From positions 1 to 38,745 of the forward strand of contig CAYPMK010000011.1 in assembly GCA_964411885.1 (NCBI GenBank): a DNA stretch of 38,745 nt, in the 5' to 3' direction. Origin of the DNA: JAKLHL01 sp964411885. Lineage in GTDB: Bacteria > Bdellovibrionota > JAFGOL01. The notes under the pieces are model-generated. The model was given only the letters and a program-made list of their open reading frames with translations, was not told the origin of the DNA and did no database searches. Below are positions 1 through 7,893 of the stretch, piece after piece; the first letter of the stretch is position 1; every line of letters begins with the position of its first letter. Position numbers and translations under genes: made by a program.

Positions 1-356
1 CCATAAACGTATGGGATTTCAGCCTCAATTTTTCCACTCTCGTAATACCATTTTTCAGTACCGTCTTCTTTATCGTCAATGTATAGGGTTTCGCCCGCAA
101 GCGCCTCATTTAAATGATAGTATCTTGTGTAGCCATGACGCTTATTATAAACATAGCGACTCTCAACTTTAATCTTGCCGTTCTCATAATACTCTTTCTC
201 AAGACCATGTTTCTGCCCATCTGGCAAAACAGATGTTTCAAACTTTATATTCTTACCACCTGGATAATATTCTTTCTTAATATTAAGTTTGCCTTCTTGG
301 GAATAAGACAAACCTGATAAAAGAAATAAAATCATTATTAACAACGTCCCTTTCAT
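1..356 (-). CDS. Exported MORN/YwqK-type repeat protein (3' end outside window)
   Basis: The reading frame opens at ATG 356 behind a GGAGG Shine-Dalgarno at 366-370 and runs off the left edge, giving 118 codons. Residues 1-19 form a signal peptide (Lys, hydrophobic stretch, then a small-residue region before SQEGK). The rest is a tandem repeat of about 23 residues built on K-E-Y-Y-x-x-G-K-I-K and a H-G-x-x-x-x-Y-Y motif, seen at about residues 29-34, 51-58 and 100-106. Such repeats occur in the MORN/YwqK antitoxin-repeat superfamily, whose members are often surface or periplasmic proteins of unknown role. No toxin gene lies beside it, so the antitoxin label should not be read as function. It is probably monocistronic; the next gene upstream is groEL, which ends with its own terminator. 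Confidence 0.75.
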   Translation of the reverse strand, partial: MKGTLLIMILFLLSGLSYSQEGKLNIKKEYYPGGKNIKFETSVLPDGQKHGLEKEYYENGKIKVESRYVYNKRHGYTRYYHLNEALAGETLYIDDKEDGTEKWYYESGKIEAEIPYVY

Positions 357-521
357 ATTAAAAAACCTCCAAAAGACATAGTTCAATATAAATATTTAGC
401 AAAAACCATACCAACAAAAAAACAGCAGAACTAGCTAATTATATTAATATTTTTTTCTAATGGTATTCTTCTGTCATTACAAAGTTTGTCAGCTGTATAA
501 AAAAAATACAGAAATCCCATA

Positions 522-562
522 AAGAAAAAGGGGATGGACAAAAGCCCCTCCCCTCTTTTTTT
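522..562 (-). terminator. Rho-independent terminator of groESL
   Basis: Starting about 20 nt past the groEL stop, the minus strand folds into an A-rich plus GAGGGG / CCCC stem (GGGG 530-533 paired with CCCC 550-553, extended by A/T pairs with one mismatch), followed by CCCCTTTTT. The plus strand carries a T-run as well, so it may work in both directions. Confidence 0.7.
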
Positions 563-580
563 TCTTGATTGGCTCGTGAT

Positions 581-2230
581 TTACATCATGCCGCCCATTC
601 CACCCATGCCACCCATTCCTGCTCCCGCATGCATGTCTGGAGCACTCTTAGGTTCTGGTTTATCTGTTATCATAACTTCTGTCGTTAACATTAAAGAAGC
701 AACAGAAGATGCATTTATGATTGCTGTCTTAACTACTTTTGTAGGATCTATTACACCAGATTTTATAAGGTTCTCATAAGTATTGGTAGCAGCATTAAAA
801 CCATAAGCAACTTCTGTATTGTTCTTCACCTTATCTACAACTATTGAACCATCTATGCCTGCGTTGTTAGCTATCTGTCTTATTGGTTCTTCTAGTGCTC
901 TCTTGATTATCCTTACGCCAGCCTGTTGATCTTCTGAAGCAAGTTTCAGTGAATCAATTTTGCTTACACTTCTAAGAAGAGCCACACCACCGCCGGGTAC
1001 TATACCCTGTTCTGCTGCAGCTTTTGTTGCATGAAGAGCATCTTCTACTCTTGCTTTCTTTTCTTTAAGTTCTGTTTCTGTTGCCGCACCAACATGTATA
1101 ACAGCAACTCCACCTATTAACTTAGCAAGTCTTTCTTGTAGTTTTTCTCTGTCGTAATCAGATGTTGTTTCATCTATTTGCTTTCTTATCTGTTTTATTC
1201 TTGCTTCTATATCTGTCTTTTTGCCAGCGCCATCAACGATAGTTGTGTTGTCTTTGTCTATGTTTATCTTTTTTGCATTACCAAGCCACTCTATTGTAGC
1301 GTTCTCTAGTTTATGGCCAAGATCTTCGCTGATAACTTGTCCGCCAGTTAGTATAGCAATATCTTCTAACATAGCTTTTCTTCTATCACCAAAGCCTGGA
1401 GCTTTTACTGCGCTAACCTGTATAACACCACGAAGTTTGTTAACTACGAGTGTAGCAAGAGCTTCTCCGTCAACATCCTCTGCTATAATGAATAAAGGCT
1501 TACCCATTTTTGCAGTTGTTTCTAATATAGGAAGAAGATCTTTCATGTTGCTAACCTTTTTCTCTGATATCAAAATGTATGGATCGCTCAGTGAGCAGAC
1601 CATTCTTTCTGGGTCTGTAACAAAATATGGAGAAAGATATCCACGATCGAACTGCATACCTTCTACTGTTTCAAGAGTAGTATCCATTGATTTTGCTTCT
1701 TCAACAGTGATAACACCTTCTTTACCAACTTTATCCATAGCTTCTGCTATTATGTTGCCTATTGATTCGTCGTTGTTAGCAGAAATAGTTCCAACTTGAG
1801 CTATTTCTTTTTGGTCCTTAACAGGTTTTGAAAGTGCATCTAGTTCTTTGATAACAACTTCTACAGCCTTATCTATCCCTCTTTTTATATCCATAGGGTT
1901 AAGCCCAGCAGCAACAGACTTTACACCTTCACGATATATAGCCTGTGCAAGAACGGTAGCTGTTGTTGTGCCGTCTCCAGCAATATCAGAAGTCTTAGAA
2001 GCAACTTCTTTAACCATTTGTGCACCCATGTTCTCAAACTTATCTTCAAGATCTATTTCTTTTGCAACAGTAACACCGTCTTTTGTAACATTAGGTGAAC
2101 CATAGCTTTTATCTATAACAACGTTTCTGCCCCTTGGCCCCAATGTAACTTTTACAGCGTCGGCCAATATATTAACGCCATTAAGTATCTTGCCTCTTGC
2201 ATCATGTTCAAAAATCAATTGCTTTGCCAT
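581..2230 (-). CDS. groEL: Chaperonin GroEL (Hsp60)
   Basis: ATP-dependent 14-mer folding chamber of the cytoplasm, working with the GroES lid. The 549 residues match the usual family length of 540-550. Visible signatures are the N-terminal MAKQL start, the equatorial T-L-G-P-R-G-R segment at 29-35, the ATP-site motif GDGTTT at 85-90, the hinge region around GGVAVIHVGAATE, and the Gly-Gly-Met tail. ATG 2230 has a GGAGG Shine-Dalgarno 9 nt upstream and lies 29 nt downstream of the groES stop, so the two are cotranscribed. A terminator follows directly. The call is secure. Confidence 0.98.
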   Translation of the reverse strand: MAKQLIFEHDARGKILNGVNILADAVKVTLGPRGRNVVIDKSYGSPNVTKDGVTVAKEIDLEDKFENMGAQMVKEVASKTSDIAGDGTTTATVLAQAIYREGVKSVAAGLNPMDIKRGIDKAVEVVIKELDALSKPVKDQKEIAQVGTISANNDESIGNIIAEAMDKVGKEGVITVEEAKSMDTTLETVEGMQFDRGYLSPYFVTDPERMVCSLSDPYILISEKKVSNMKDLLPILETTAKMGKPLFIIAEDVDGEALATLVVNKLRGVIQVSAVKAPGFGDRRKAMLEDIAILTGGQVISEDLGHKLENATIEWLGNAKKINIDKDNTTIVDGAGKKTDIEARIKQIRKQIDETTSDYDREKLQERLAKLIGGVAVIHVGAATETELKEKKARVEDALHATKAAAEQGIVPGGGVALLRSVSKIDSLKLASEDQQAGVRIIKRALEEPIRQIANNAGIDGSIVVDKVKNNTEVAYGFNAATNTYENLIKSGVIDPTKVVKTAIINASSVASLMLTTEVMITDKPEPKSAPDMHAGAGMGGMGGMGGMM

Positions 2231-2259
2231 AACTAATATCCTCCGTTTTATTTTTGTCC

Positions 2260-2547
2260 TTATTCGATTATTCCTAAAATATCATCTTCTCTCATTATGA
2301 GATGTTCTTCGTTGGCTATTTTAACTTCTGTTCCAGCATATTTACTGAAAAGAACTTTGTTTCCAACTTTAACAGTAAGGTTAGTTTTTGTTCCATTGTC
2401 TAGGACTTTACCTGTACCAACTGCAACAACTAAACCCTCTATTGGTTTTTCCTTAGCTGAATCTGGGATGATTATCCCACCAGCTGTCTTTGTTTCTTCT
2501 TGTACTCTTTTTACAAGCACACGATCGTTAAGCGGTCTTACCTGCAT
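2260..2547 (-). CDS. groES: Co-chaperonin GroES (Hsp10)
   Basis: Heptameric lid of the GroEL cage. The 95 residues show the full family pattern: the N-terminal R-P-L-N-D-R-V-L-V strand, the mobile loop ETKTAGGIIIPDSAKEKP at about 18-35 that contacts GroEL, and the C-terminal E-D-D-I-L-G-I-I. ATG 2547 is preceded by AAGGAGGATT. It is the first gene of the groES-groEL operon. No CIRCE inverted repeat (the HrcA operator) is visible between the gene and the hairpin near 2700, so heat regulation, if present, probably does not use HrcA. Confidence 0.97.
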   Translation of the reverse strand: MQVRPLNDRVLVKRVQEETKTAGGIIIPDSAKEKPIEGLVVAVGTGKVLDNGTKTNLTVKVGNKVLFSKYAGTEVKIANEEHLIMREDDILGIIE

Positions 2548-2610
2548 TTTCTAATCCTCCTTAAAAGATCATTTATTAAAATAAAATCTAAAACAAAATT
2601 ATCCAAACCC

Positions 2611-2639
2611 AATATGGATATGACCCCCATTAAAGTCAA
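2611..2639 (-). promoter_or_regulatory. Predicted sigma70-like promoter of groESL
   Basis: Minus strand TTGACT (2634-2639), 17-nt spacer, CATATT (2611-2616): 5/6 and 4/6 matches to the vegetative consensus. It lies 64 nt upstream of groES. No clear sigma32-type CCCCAT box at the right spacing and no CIRCE element were found. Confidence 0.45.
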
Positions 2640-2686
2640 GTGGCTATGGAAACCAAGGGTATATAGCACTGCCCTCAAAACCGCAA

Positions 2687-2714
2687 CACAAAAGCCTTAG
2701 AGCTTTCTTTTGTG
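2687..2714. terminator. Hairpin between DUF507 operon and groES
   Basis: A perfect 8-bp stem, CACAAAAG (2687-2694) with CTTTTGTG (2707-2714), has a 12-nt loop and begins 7 nt beyond the stop of the second DUF507 gene. It probably ends that operon. The downstream T content on the minus strand is modest (TTGCGGTTTT), so termination strength is uncertain. Confidence 0.45.
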
Positions 2715-2721
2715 CTTGATT

Positions 2722-2991
2722 TTACAGAAGTTTTTGCATTTCCTCTTCATAGTATTTTTTATATAGGATATCCCATTCCCTTGAACCCTCATAAACACCC
2801 TTCTTTAGTGTACCTATCCTCTTTCTAACTATTTCATCAACTTTTTGATCTTTAGAAAAATAATCCATTAGCACGAGTCTAACTTCTCGTACTGCTTTTT
2901 CTTCATTCGTGTAGTCAACAAGATCAGACTTCCATGGTGAGTCTGTTACTAAATGAGCTATGTGATATATCCTTTCTTCTGAAAATAACAT
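2722..2991 (-). CDS. DUF507 family protein (second of tandem pair)
   Basis: A small 89-residue, charged, all-helical protein of the DUF507 family: N-terminal S-E-E-R-I-Y-H-I-A-H, a K-A-V-R-E-V-R motif near residue 32, and a Y-K-K-Y-Y-E-E-E end. The family is found mainly in Aquificae and deltaproteobacterial lineages, and its biochemical role is not known. Its ATG follows the stop of the upstream gene immediately (TAAATG, no gap), so translation of the two is coupled. The upstream gene is a paralogue of similar length, which points to a two-subunit complex; that is inference. Confidence 0.75.
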   Translation of the reverse strand: MLFSEERIYHIAHLVTDSPWKSDLVDYTNEEKAVREVRLVLMDYFSKDQKVDEIVRKRIGTLKKGVYEGSREWDILYKKYYEEEMQKLL

Positions 2992-3273
2992 TTAAAGAAC
3001 AAACCCCCTTTTTCTTGCCAATTCCTTTTTTATCATCAGGAACATCTTGGACTGGTTCATCCCTGTTTGAGCCATTGTTGCGTGATGCATTTCCATTAAC
3101 TTTTTTGCTTCTTGTTCTATTTGGGCTTCTTCTTTAAGGTTTTTAATAAAAGCCTCACTCATTGAGTTAAGGACTTTATTCTCGTCGGTCTTTAATACTA
3201 TCAAGCCTTTGTCCTTTAATGTATCAAGGGCTTTTTGGCAGATGTGTTTTACTTTTGCGTCGTCTAGCTTCAT
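2992..3273 (-). CDS. DUF507 family protein (first of tandem pair)
   Basis: A 93-residue helical protein with the DUF507 pattern: M-K-L-D-D-A-K-V-K-H-I at the N terminus, a central charged helix, and a basic ARKRGFVL end. Function is unknown. ATG 3273 has no Shine-Dalgarno, and a good -10 box (TATAAA 3283-3288) lies only 9 nt upstream, so the transcript would begin about 2-5 nt before the start codon; I infer a leaderless mRNA. The gene is divergent from hutI, with only 65 nt between the two ATGs. Confidence 0.75.
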   Translation of the reverse strand: MKLDDAKVKHICQKALDTLKDKGLIVLKTDENKVLNSMSEAFIKNLKEEAQIEQEAKKLMEMHHATMAQTGMNQSKMFLMIKKELARKRGFVL

Positions 3274-3282
3274 TGAGCAATG

Positions 3283-3311
3283 TTTATAACAGATTTGATG
3301 GATGCATACAA
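3283..3311 (-). promoter_or_regulatory. Promoter of DUF507 pair, apparently leaderless
   Basis: Minus strand TTGTAT (3306-3311), 17-nt spacer, TATAAA (3283-3288). The last -10 base is 9 nt from ATG 3273, so the predicted +1 lies within a few bases of the start codon and no ribosome-binding site fits. Confidence 0.5.
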
Positions 3312-3321
3312 GGTTTTATTA

Positions 3322-3330
3322 TGCTATACA
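3322..3330 (+). promoter_or_regulatory. Extended -10 promoter of hutI
   Basis: TGC-TATACA (TG at 3322-3323, hexamer 3325-3330) matches the extended -10 pattern, which tolerates a poor -35. Predicted +1 is near 3337, about 2 nt before ATG 3339, and no Shine-Dalgarno precedes that ATG. Confidence 0.4.
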
Positions 3331-3338
3331 GTGTCTAT

Positions 3339-4559
3339 ATGAAAACTAAAGTTTATTACAATATAGAACAGCTCCTAACATTAGAGGGTGCAAAAGAAAA
3401 AGACGGGAGAAAAATAAACAAGGACGATCTTGGGATACTCCACAATGCTTGGTTTTGTGTTAAAGACAACAGAATAACAGAACTAGGAACAGGGAAAGCA
3501 CCACTTGCAGACGAGAACATAGATCTTAAGAACAGCGTTGTTATGCCGTGTTTTGTTGATTCACATACACATATAACATATTCAGGAACAAGAGCTCAAG
3601 AATTTGAACTTCGTTCAGAGGGTAAAAGCTACCTTGATATAGCAAAAGCAGGTTATGGAATAATCTCTACAGTCAAAAGCACAAGAGACTCCAGCGTTCA
3701 AGAACTAAAAGAAGTAAGCATAAAAAATATAAACAGGATGAAAAAATTTGGTGTTGGGTACATAGAAGCAAAGAGTGGATATGGTCTTGATATAGACACA
3801 GAATTAAAACAACTAGAAGCACTAAAAGAAGTAAAAAAAGATTTCCCTTTCATAGCCTCTACATTTATGGGGGCTCATGACATCCCTCCAGGTGAAGAAG
3901 GCAAAGAAAAAAGAAAAAAAGATTATATAGAATTACTAACTAATGAGCTCTTAAAGAAGGTTGCAGAAAATAAATTGGCAAAATTCTGTGATGTCTTTGT
4001 AGAAGAAGGTTACTATACAAAAGAAGAAACAAAACTAATCATTAAAGAAGCACAAAAATACGGATTAAAAGCAAAGTTACATGCAGACGAATTCACAGAC
4101 CAGGGCGTTGCAGAGCTTGCTGTAGAACTTAAAGCTGTAAGCGCAGATCATCTTTTATGTGTATCAGATAACGGTATACAGGCTCTTGCTAACTCAAACA
4201 CAGTAGCAACGATACTCCCAGGAACATCATTTAATCTGGGATTAAAATACGCTCCTGCAAAAAAACTCGTAGAACAAGGTGCTTGTATTGCGATAGCCTC
4301 AGATTTTAACCCCGGTTCTAATGCTGGACTTAACTTTCAATTAATACTGATGATAGCAATAACCCAAAACAAACTTTCTGTGGCTCAGGCTTTGTGTGCC
4401 GGAATATATGGTGGGGCAAAAGCATTAGAAATAGAAAAAGATTACGGACATCTAGTAAAAGATTCTATGGCTGTTTTTCAAGTATATGATGCAAATAACT
4501 ATAATGAGATTTTCTACAACTATGGAGAAAATCTCTTAAAAGACCTTATTTTTGCTTAA
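3339..4559 (+). CDS. hutI: Imidazolonepropionase
   Basis: Hydrolyses 4-imidazolone-5-propionate to N-formimino-L-glutamate in histidine degradation; a cytoplasmic metal-dependent amidohydrolase. From ATG 3339 the protein is 406 residues, close to the family norm. Metal and catalytic residues are visible: HTH at 76-78, H180 in MGAHDIPP, H248 in LHADEF, SADH at 268-271, D322 in SDFNPGS. The frame is open back to 3219, but the upstream 40 residues are low-quality and unlike HutI. ATG 3321 (with AAGG upstream) is a second possibility; I prefer 3339 because family alignment starts there and a promoter fits. No hutH, hutU or hutG is nearby, so the pathway is incomplete in this window. Confidence 0.93.
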   Translation: MKTKVYYNIEQLLTLEGAKEKDGRKINKDDLGILHNAWFCVKDNRITELGTGKAPLADENIDLKNSVVMPCFVDSHTHITYSGTRAQEFELRSEGKSYLDIAKAGYGIISTVKSTRDSSVQELKEVSIKNINRMKKFGVGYIEAKSGYGLDIDTELKQLEALKEVKKDFPFIASTFMGAHDIPPGEEGKEKRKKDYIELLTNELLKKVAENKLAKFCDVFVEEGYYTKEETKLIIKEAQKYGLKAKLHADEFTDQGVAELAVELKAVSADHLLCVSDNGIQALANSNTVATILPGTSFNLGLKYAPAKKLVEQGACIAIASDFNPGSNAGLNFQLILMIAITQNKLSVAQALCAGIYGGAKALEIEKDYGHLVKDSMAVFQVYDANNYNEIFYNYGENLLKDLIFA

Positions 4560-4567
4560 TTTGAGCC

Positions 4568-4596
4568 TTGATAAAATTAAACCCTGCATATATGTT
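4568..4596 (+). promoter_or_regulatory. Predicted promoter of ileS-lspA-lgt operon
   Basis: TTGATA (4568-4573), 17-nt spacer, TATGTT (4591-4596). Predicted +1 near 4603 leaves a leader of about 28 nt containing AGGGA at 4616-4620. The leader is too short for a T-box. Confidence 0.4.
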
Positions 4597-4630
4597 CTAA
4601 TCATATCAAATTAATAGGGAAACAAATACG

Positions 4631-7381
4631 ATGAGTGACGTAAAAGATTACAAAGAGACTTTAAATCTGCCACAAACAGATTTTCCAATGAAGGCCAACC
4701 TTCCAGAAAAAGAACCAGAACAATTAAAAGAATGGGAAAAAATATCCCTATACGAAAAAATAATCGATAAAAATTCATCTAAGAAAAAATATCTGCTCCA
4801 CGATGGTCCTCCTTACGCTAACGGCAATATACACATGGGGACAGCTCTTAACAAAGTGCTTAAGGATATCGTAGTAAGATACAAGAATATGAACGGCTTT
4901 TGTGCCCCTTATGTGCCCGGCTGGGATTGTCATGGGCTCCCAATAGAACTTCAAGTCGAAAAGAAATTCGGTAAAGCGAGTTCTGCTGAACAGACTATAT
5001 CAAGATGCAGGGAATACGCTCATGAGTTCATAAATAAACAAAGAGAAACTTTTAAAAGACTCGGAGTTTACGGCGAGTGGAATGATCCATATCTTACAAT
5101 GAACAAAGAATATGAAGCAGGCATAATGAGAGAACTTTCAAGGACCGTAAAAACAGGCGCTGTTTATAGAGCAGACAAACCAGTATACTGGTGTGCAGAT
5201 TGTGTAACGGCTTTAGCAGAGGCTGAAGTTGAATATAAAGACCACAGCTCACCTTCTGTTTTTGTAAAATTCAAAGCAGAAGAAAAGCTTAAACAAAAAC
5301 TTGGTGTAAAAGATTCAGAGCTTTTTGTTGTTATATGGACCACAACACCATGGACTCTGCCTGCAAATTTGGCAATAACCCTACACCCAGAATTCAATTA
5401 CGGTGTATATAATTCTAAGACAAAAAAAGAGTCATTGCTCATAGCAGAAGAGCTTTTTGAAAAGTTCATTTCTGAAACAAAACAAACAGATGAATTCAAA
5501 AAAATAACAACGATAAAAGGCGCAGAACTCGAGAACTTTAAATGCAAACATCCATTCATAGATCGTGATTCAATTATAATACTAGGAGACCATGTAACTC
5601 TTGAGACTGGTACTGGTTGTGTCCATACAGCTCCGGGGCACGGAGTAGAAGATTACATAGTGGGTAAAAAATATGGGCTTGATATATACAATCCTGTTGA
5701 TGACCATGGTTGTTTTTATAAAGATGCTCCCGTGTTTGCTGGTATTAAAGTAAAAGATGCAAATGACAAGATAATAGAACTAATAAAGAACAACGACTCG
5801 CTTATATATACAGCAAAAGTATCACATTCATATCCTCACTGTTGGAGATGTAAACAACCGATCATATTCAGAGCAACACCACAGTGGTTCATCTCTATGG
5901 AAAAAACTGGTTTAAGAAAAAAGGCACTCTCAGAAATAGAGAAAGTTAAATGGACACCAGAAAAAGGCATGAAAAGAATATACAGCATGGTCGAGAATAG
6001 ACCTGATTGGTGTATATCAAGACAAAGGATATGGGGAGTACCTATACCTGCGTTCCAATGCAAGAAATGCGGAAACATAATACTTGAATCAACAGTAATA
6101 GATCATGTTGCAAACATGGTCGAAAAAGAAGGCATAGAAGCATGGCATAAACACAGCGCGCAAGACCTTTTGCCAAATGGAACCACTTGCACCTGTGGTT
6201 CATCTGATTTCAATAAAGGAAAAGACATCCTTGATGTGTGGTTTGATTCTGGTGTAAGTCATGCAACAGTTTGTGAGGCAAACAAGAAACTTGGTTCTGA
6301 TATAGATCTTTACCTAGAAGGTAGCGATCAACATAGAGGTTGGTTCCACACTTCTTTGCTTGAATCGACACTAACAAGAGGCAAAGCTCCATACAAACAG
6401 GTAGTAACACACGGGTTTATAGTCGATAAATCTGGATACAAGATGTCAAAATCACTTGGTAACGTTGTAGACCCTTCTGATCTTATAAAAAAATCTGGTG
6501 CAGATATATTAAGATTATGGGTTGCCTACGAAAACTTCTCAGAGGACATCTCATATTCAGAAGAATCATATGTAAGGGTAACAGAAGCGTATAGAAGGAT
6601 ACGAAACACTTTTAGGTTCATACTTGGCAACCTATTTGATTACGACAACAAAAAGAATGCTGTTCCTAAAGATAAATTAAGAAGCATAGATCAGTGGTTG
6701 TTACACAAACTTGCCACCTTGAATCAAGACGTAAAACAAGCTTATGATAATTTTGAATTCTATAAGGTGTTCCAGTTAGTACATAATTTTTGTTCTGTTG
6801 AACTAAGTTCGTTCTACTTAGACATCGCAAAAGATGCTCTTTACACCAACAAGAAAGATTCTGTAGAAAGAAGAGGAATACAAACCGTTATGTATGCCGC
6901 CTTAGATACAATAGTCAAACTCATGTCCCCAATAATACCTTTTACCACAGAAGAGACTTGGAAATATATGAACAAGGGCAATTCAAACAGCATACACACA
7001 GAATGTATGCCAGAAGCTATAACAGCTGATGTAAATAAAGATTTAGATGATATCTGGACAAAAATACTAAGTTTAAGAGAATCTGTGTCAAAACTACTAG
7101 AAGAAAAAAGAAAGAATAAAGAAATAGGCCACAGCCTTGATGCAGACGTAACACTTGAACTTCCAGATAATATCTACGAAGCAGTGACACAAACAAAGAT
7201 GGATCTTTCCAATATATTTATAGTATCTAATGTCGCGGTAAAAAAAGGATCTGAGCTAAAAATAGAGGCGAACAAATCTTCTTTTGGTAAATGTGCAAGA
7301 TGCTGGCAATATAAGGAAGAAGTTGGAAAACTAGGAGGTAATAAAGAGATATGCAAGAGATGTTTAGACGCCATAAGTTAG
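4631..7381 (+). CDS. ileS: Isoleucyl-tRNA synthetase
   Basis: Charges tRNA-Ile with isoleucine and edits valine; cytoplasmic class I synthetase. The 916 residues are a normal bacterial length. Visible: the HIGH-type motif P-Y-A-N-G-N-I-H-M-G at 61-70, the CP1 editing insertion from about 190 to 400 with W-T-T-T-P-W-T-L-P and G-T-G-C-V-H-T-A-P-G-H-G, KMSKS at 604-608, an anticodon-binding region, and a C-terminal zinc ribbon with C888, C891, C908 and C911. The Shine-Dalgarno is AGGGA 10 nt upstream. It overlaps lspA by 31 nt. Very frequent ATA codons in this genome fit a strong demand for Ile-tRNA charging. Confidence 0.98.
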   Translation: MSDVKDYKETLNLPQTDFPMKANLPEKEPEQLKEWEKISLYEKIIDKNSSKKKYLLHDGPPYANGNIHMGTALNKVLKDIVVRYKNMNGFCAPYVPGWDCHGLPIELQVEKKFGKASSAEQTISRCREYAHEFINKQRETFKRLGVYGEWNDPYLTMNKEYEAGIMRELSRTVKTGAVYRADKPVYWCADCVTALAEAEVEYKDHSSPSVFVKFKAEEKLKQKLGVKDSELFVVIWTTTPWTLPANLAITLHPEFNYGVYNSKTKKESLLIAEELFEKFISETKQTDEFKKITTIKGAELENFKCKHPFIDRDSIIILGDHVTLETGTGCVHTAPGHGVEDYIVGKKYGLDIYNPVDDHGCFYKDAPVFAGIKVKDANDKIIELIKNNDSLIYTAKVSHSYPHCWRCKQPIIFRATPQWFISMEKTGLRKKALSEIEKVKWTPEKGMKRIYSMVENRPDWCISRQRIWGVPIPAFQCKKCGNIILESTVIDHVANMVEKEGIEAWHKHSAQDLLPNGTTCTCGSSDFNKGKDILDVWFDSGVSHATVCEANKKLGSDIDLYLEGSDQHRGWFHTSLLESTLTRGKAPYKQVVTHGFIVDKSGYKMSKSLGNVVDPSDLIKKSGADILRLWVAYENFSEDISYSEESYVRVTEAYRRIRNTFRFILGNLFDYDNKKNAVPKDKLRSIDQWLLHKLATLNQDVKQAYDNFEFYKVFQLVHNFCSVELSSFYLDIAKDALYTNKKDSVERRGIQTVMYAALDTIVKLMSPIIPFTTEETWKYMNKGNSNSIHTECMPEAITADVNKDLDDIWTKILSLRESVSKLLEEKRKNKEIGHSLDADVTLELPDNIYEAVTQTKMDLSNIFIVSNVAVKKGSELKIEANKSSFGKCARCWQYKEEVGKLGGNKEICKRCLDAIS

Positions 7382-7893
7382 TATTTATAAGTACAATAAC
7401 TGTAATTGCATCTGTAGTATTAGATCTTCTCACCAAACAATTGGTCATTGATTCTATGCCTCTCTATTCAAGAATAGAATTAATAGATGGTTTCATTAAT
7501 ATAGTACATGCAAAGAATTATGGATCTGCTTTTTCTTTTCTCCACGACGCACCAACTTGGTTCAGAAAACCCTTCTTCATTATAATACCAATGTTAGCCA
7601 TGGGTTTGATAGTTGCAATAATGATAAAAGGCAAACACTCTGTAATGAATCTAATAGCTTTTTCATTAATACTATCTGGCGCATTAGGCAACTTAATAAG
7701 CAGGATTTTCTATGGTTTTGTCACAGACTTTATAGATATACAAATAACAACCACGTATCACTGGCCAACCTTCAACGTAGCGGACATAGCAATTACTATT
7801 GGTGTAATAATAATTTTCTTGGACATGATGAAGTTAGAGATAAGAAAGAAAAAACAACAGAAGAATAAAAAACCAAAAAGAAAGAAAAAATGA
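7351..7893 (+). CDS. lspA: Lipoprotein signal peptidase (signal peptidase II)
   Basis: Integral inner-membrane aspartyl protease that removes the signal peptide of prolipoproteins after Lgt has acted. The 180 residues include four hydrophobic segments (about 11-28, 72-92, 97-113, 144-160) and the family boxes N-Y-G-S-A-F-S at 56-62, G-A-L-G-N near 110-114, V-T-D-F at 124-127 and F-N-V-A-D at 141-145. The catalytic pair D126 and D145 is intact. The usual Asp of the GNxxDR box is Ser (S117, GNLISR), while R118 is kept. The C-terminal 20 residues are almost all Lys, Arg, Gln and Asn. ATG 7351, inside ileS, has AGGAGG 12 nt upstream; ATG 7360 is an alternative. Overlaps lgt by 4 nt. Confidence 0.95.
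   Translation: MQEMFRRHKLVFISTITVIASVVLDLLTKQLVIDSMPLYSRIELIDGFINIVHAKNYGSAFSFLHDAPTWFRKPFFIIIPMLAMGLIVAIMIKGKHSVMNLIAFSLILSGALGNLISRIFYGFVTDFIDIQITTTYHWPTFNVADIAITIGVIIIFLDMMKLEIRKKKQQKNKKPKRKKK

Noticed and set aside
493..511. CTGTAT / ATACAG hairpin between the MORN-repeat gene and groEL
   Set aside because: A 6-bp A/T-rich stem with a poly-A loop; no U-tract and no obvious role.
1221..1799. Long antisense ORF (192 codons) within groEL
   Set aside because: Mirror-frame shadow of a conserved gene; composition is typical of reverse frames and there is no start signal.
3219..3338. N-terminal 40-residue extension of hutI
   Set aside because: The added segment is unlike any HutI and overlaps the divergent DUF507 promoter; ATG 3339 fits both homology and promoter.
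4560..4630. T-box leader before ileS
   Set aside because: Only 71 nt of gap and no specifier stem or T-box sequence.
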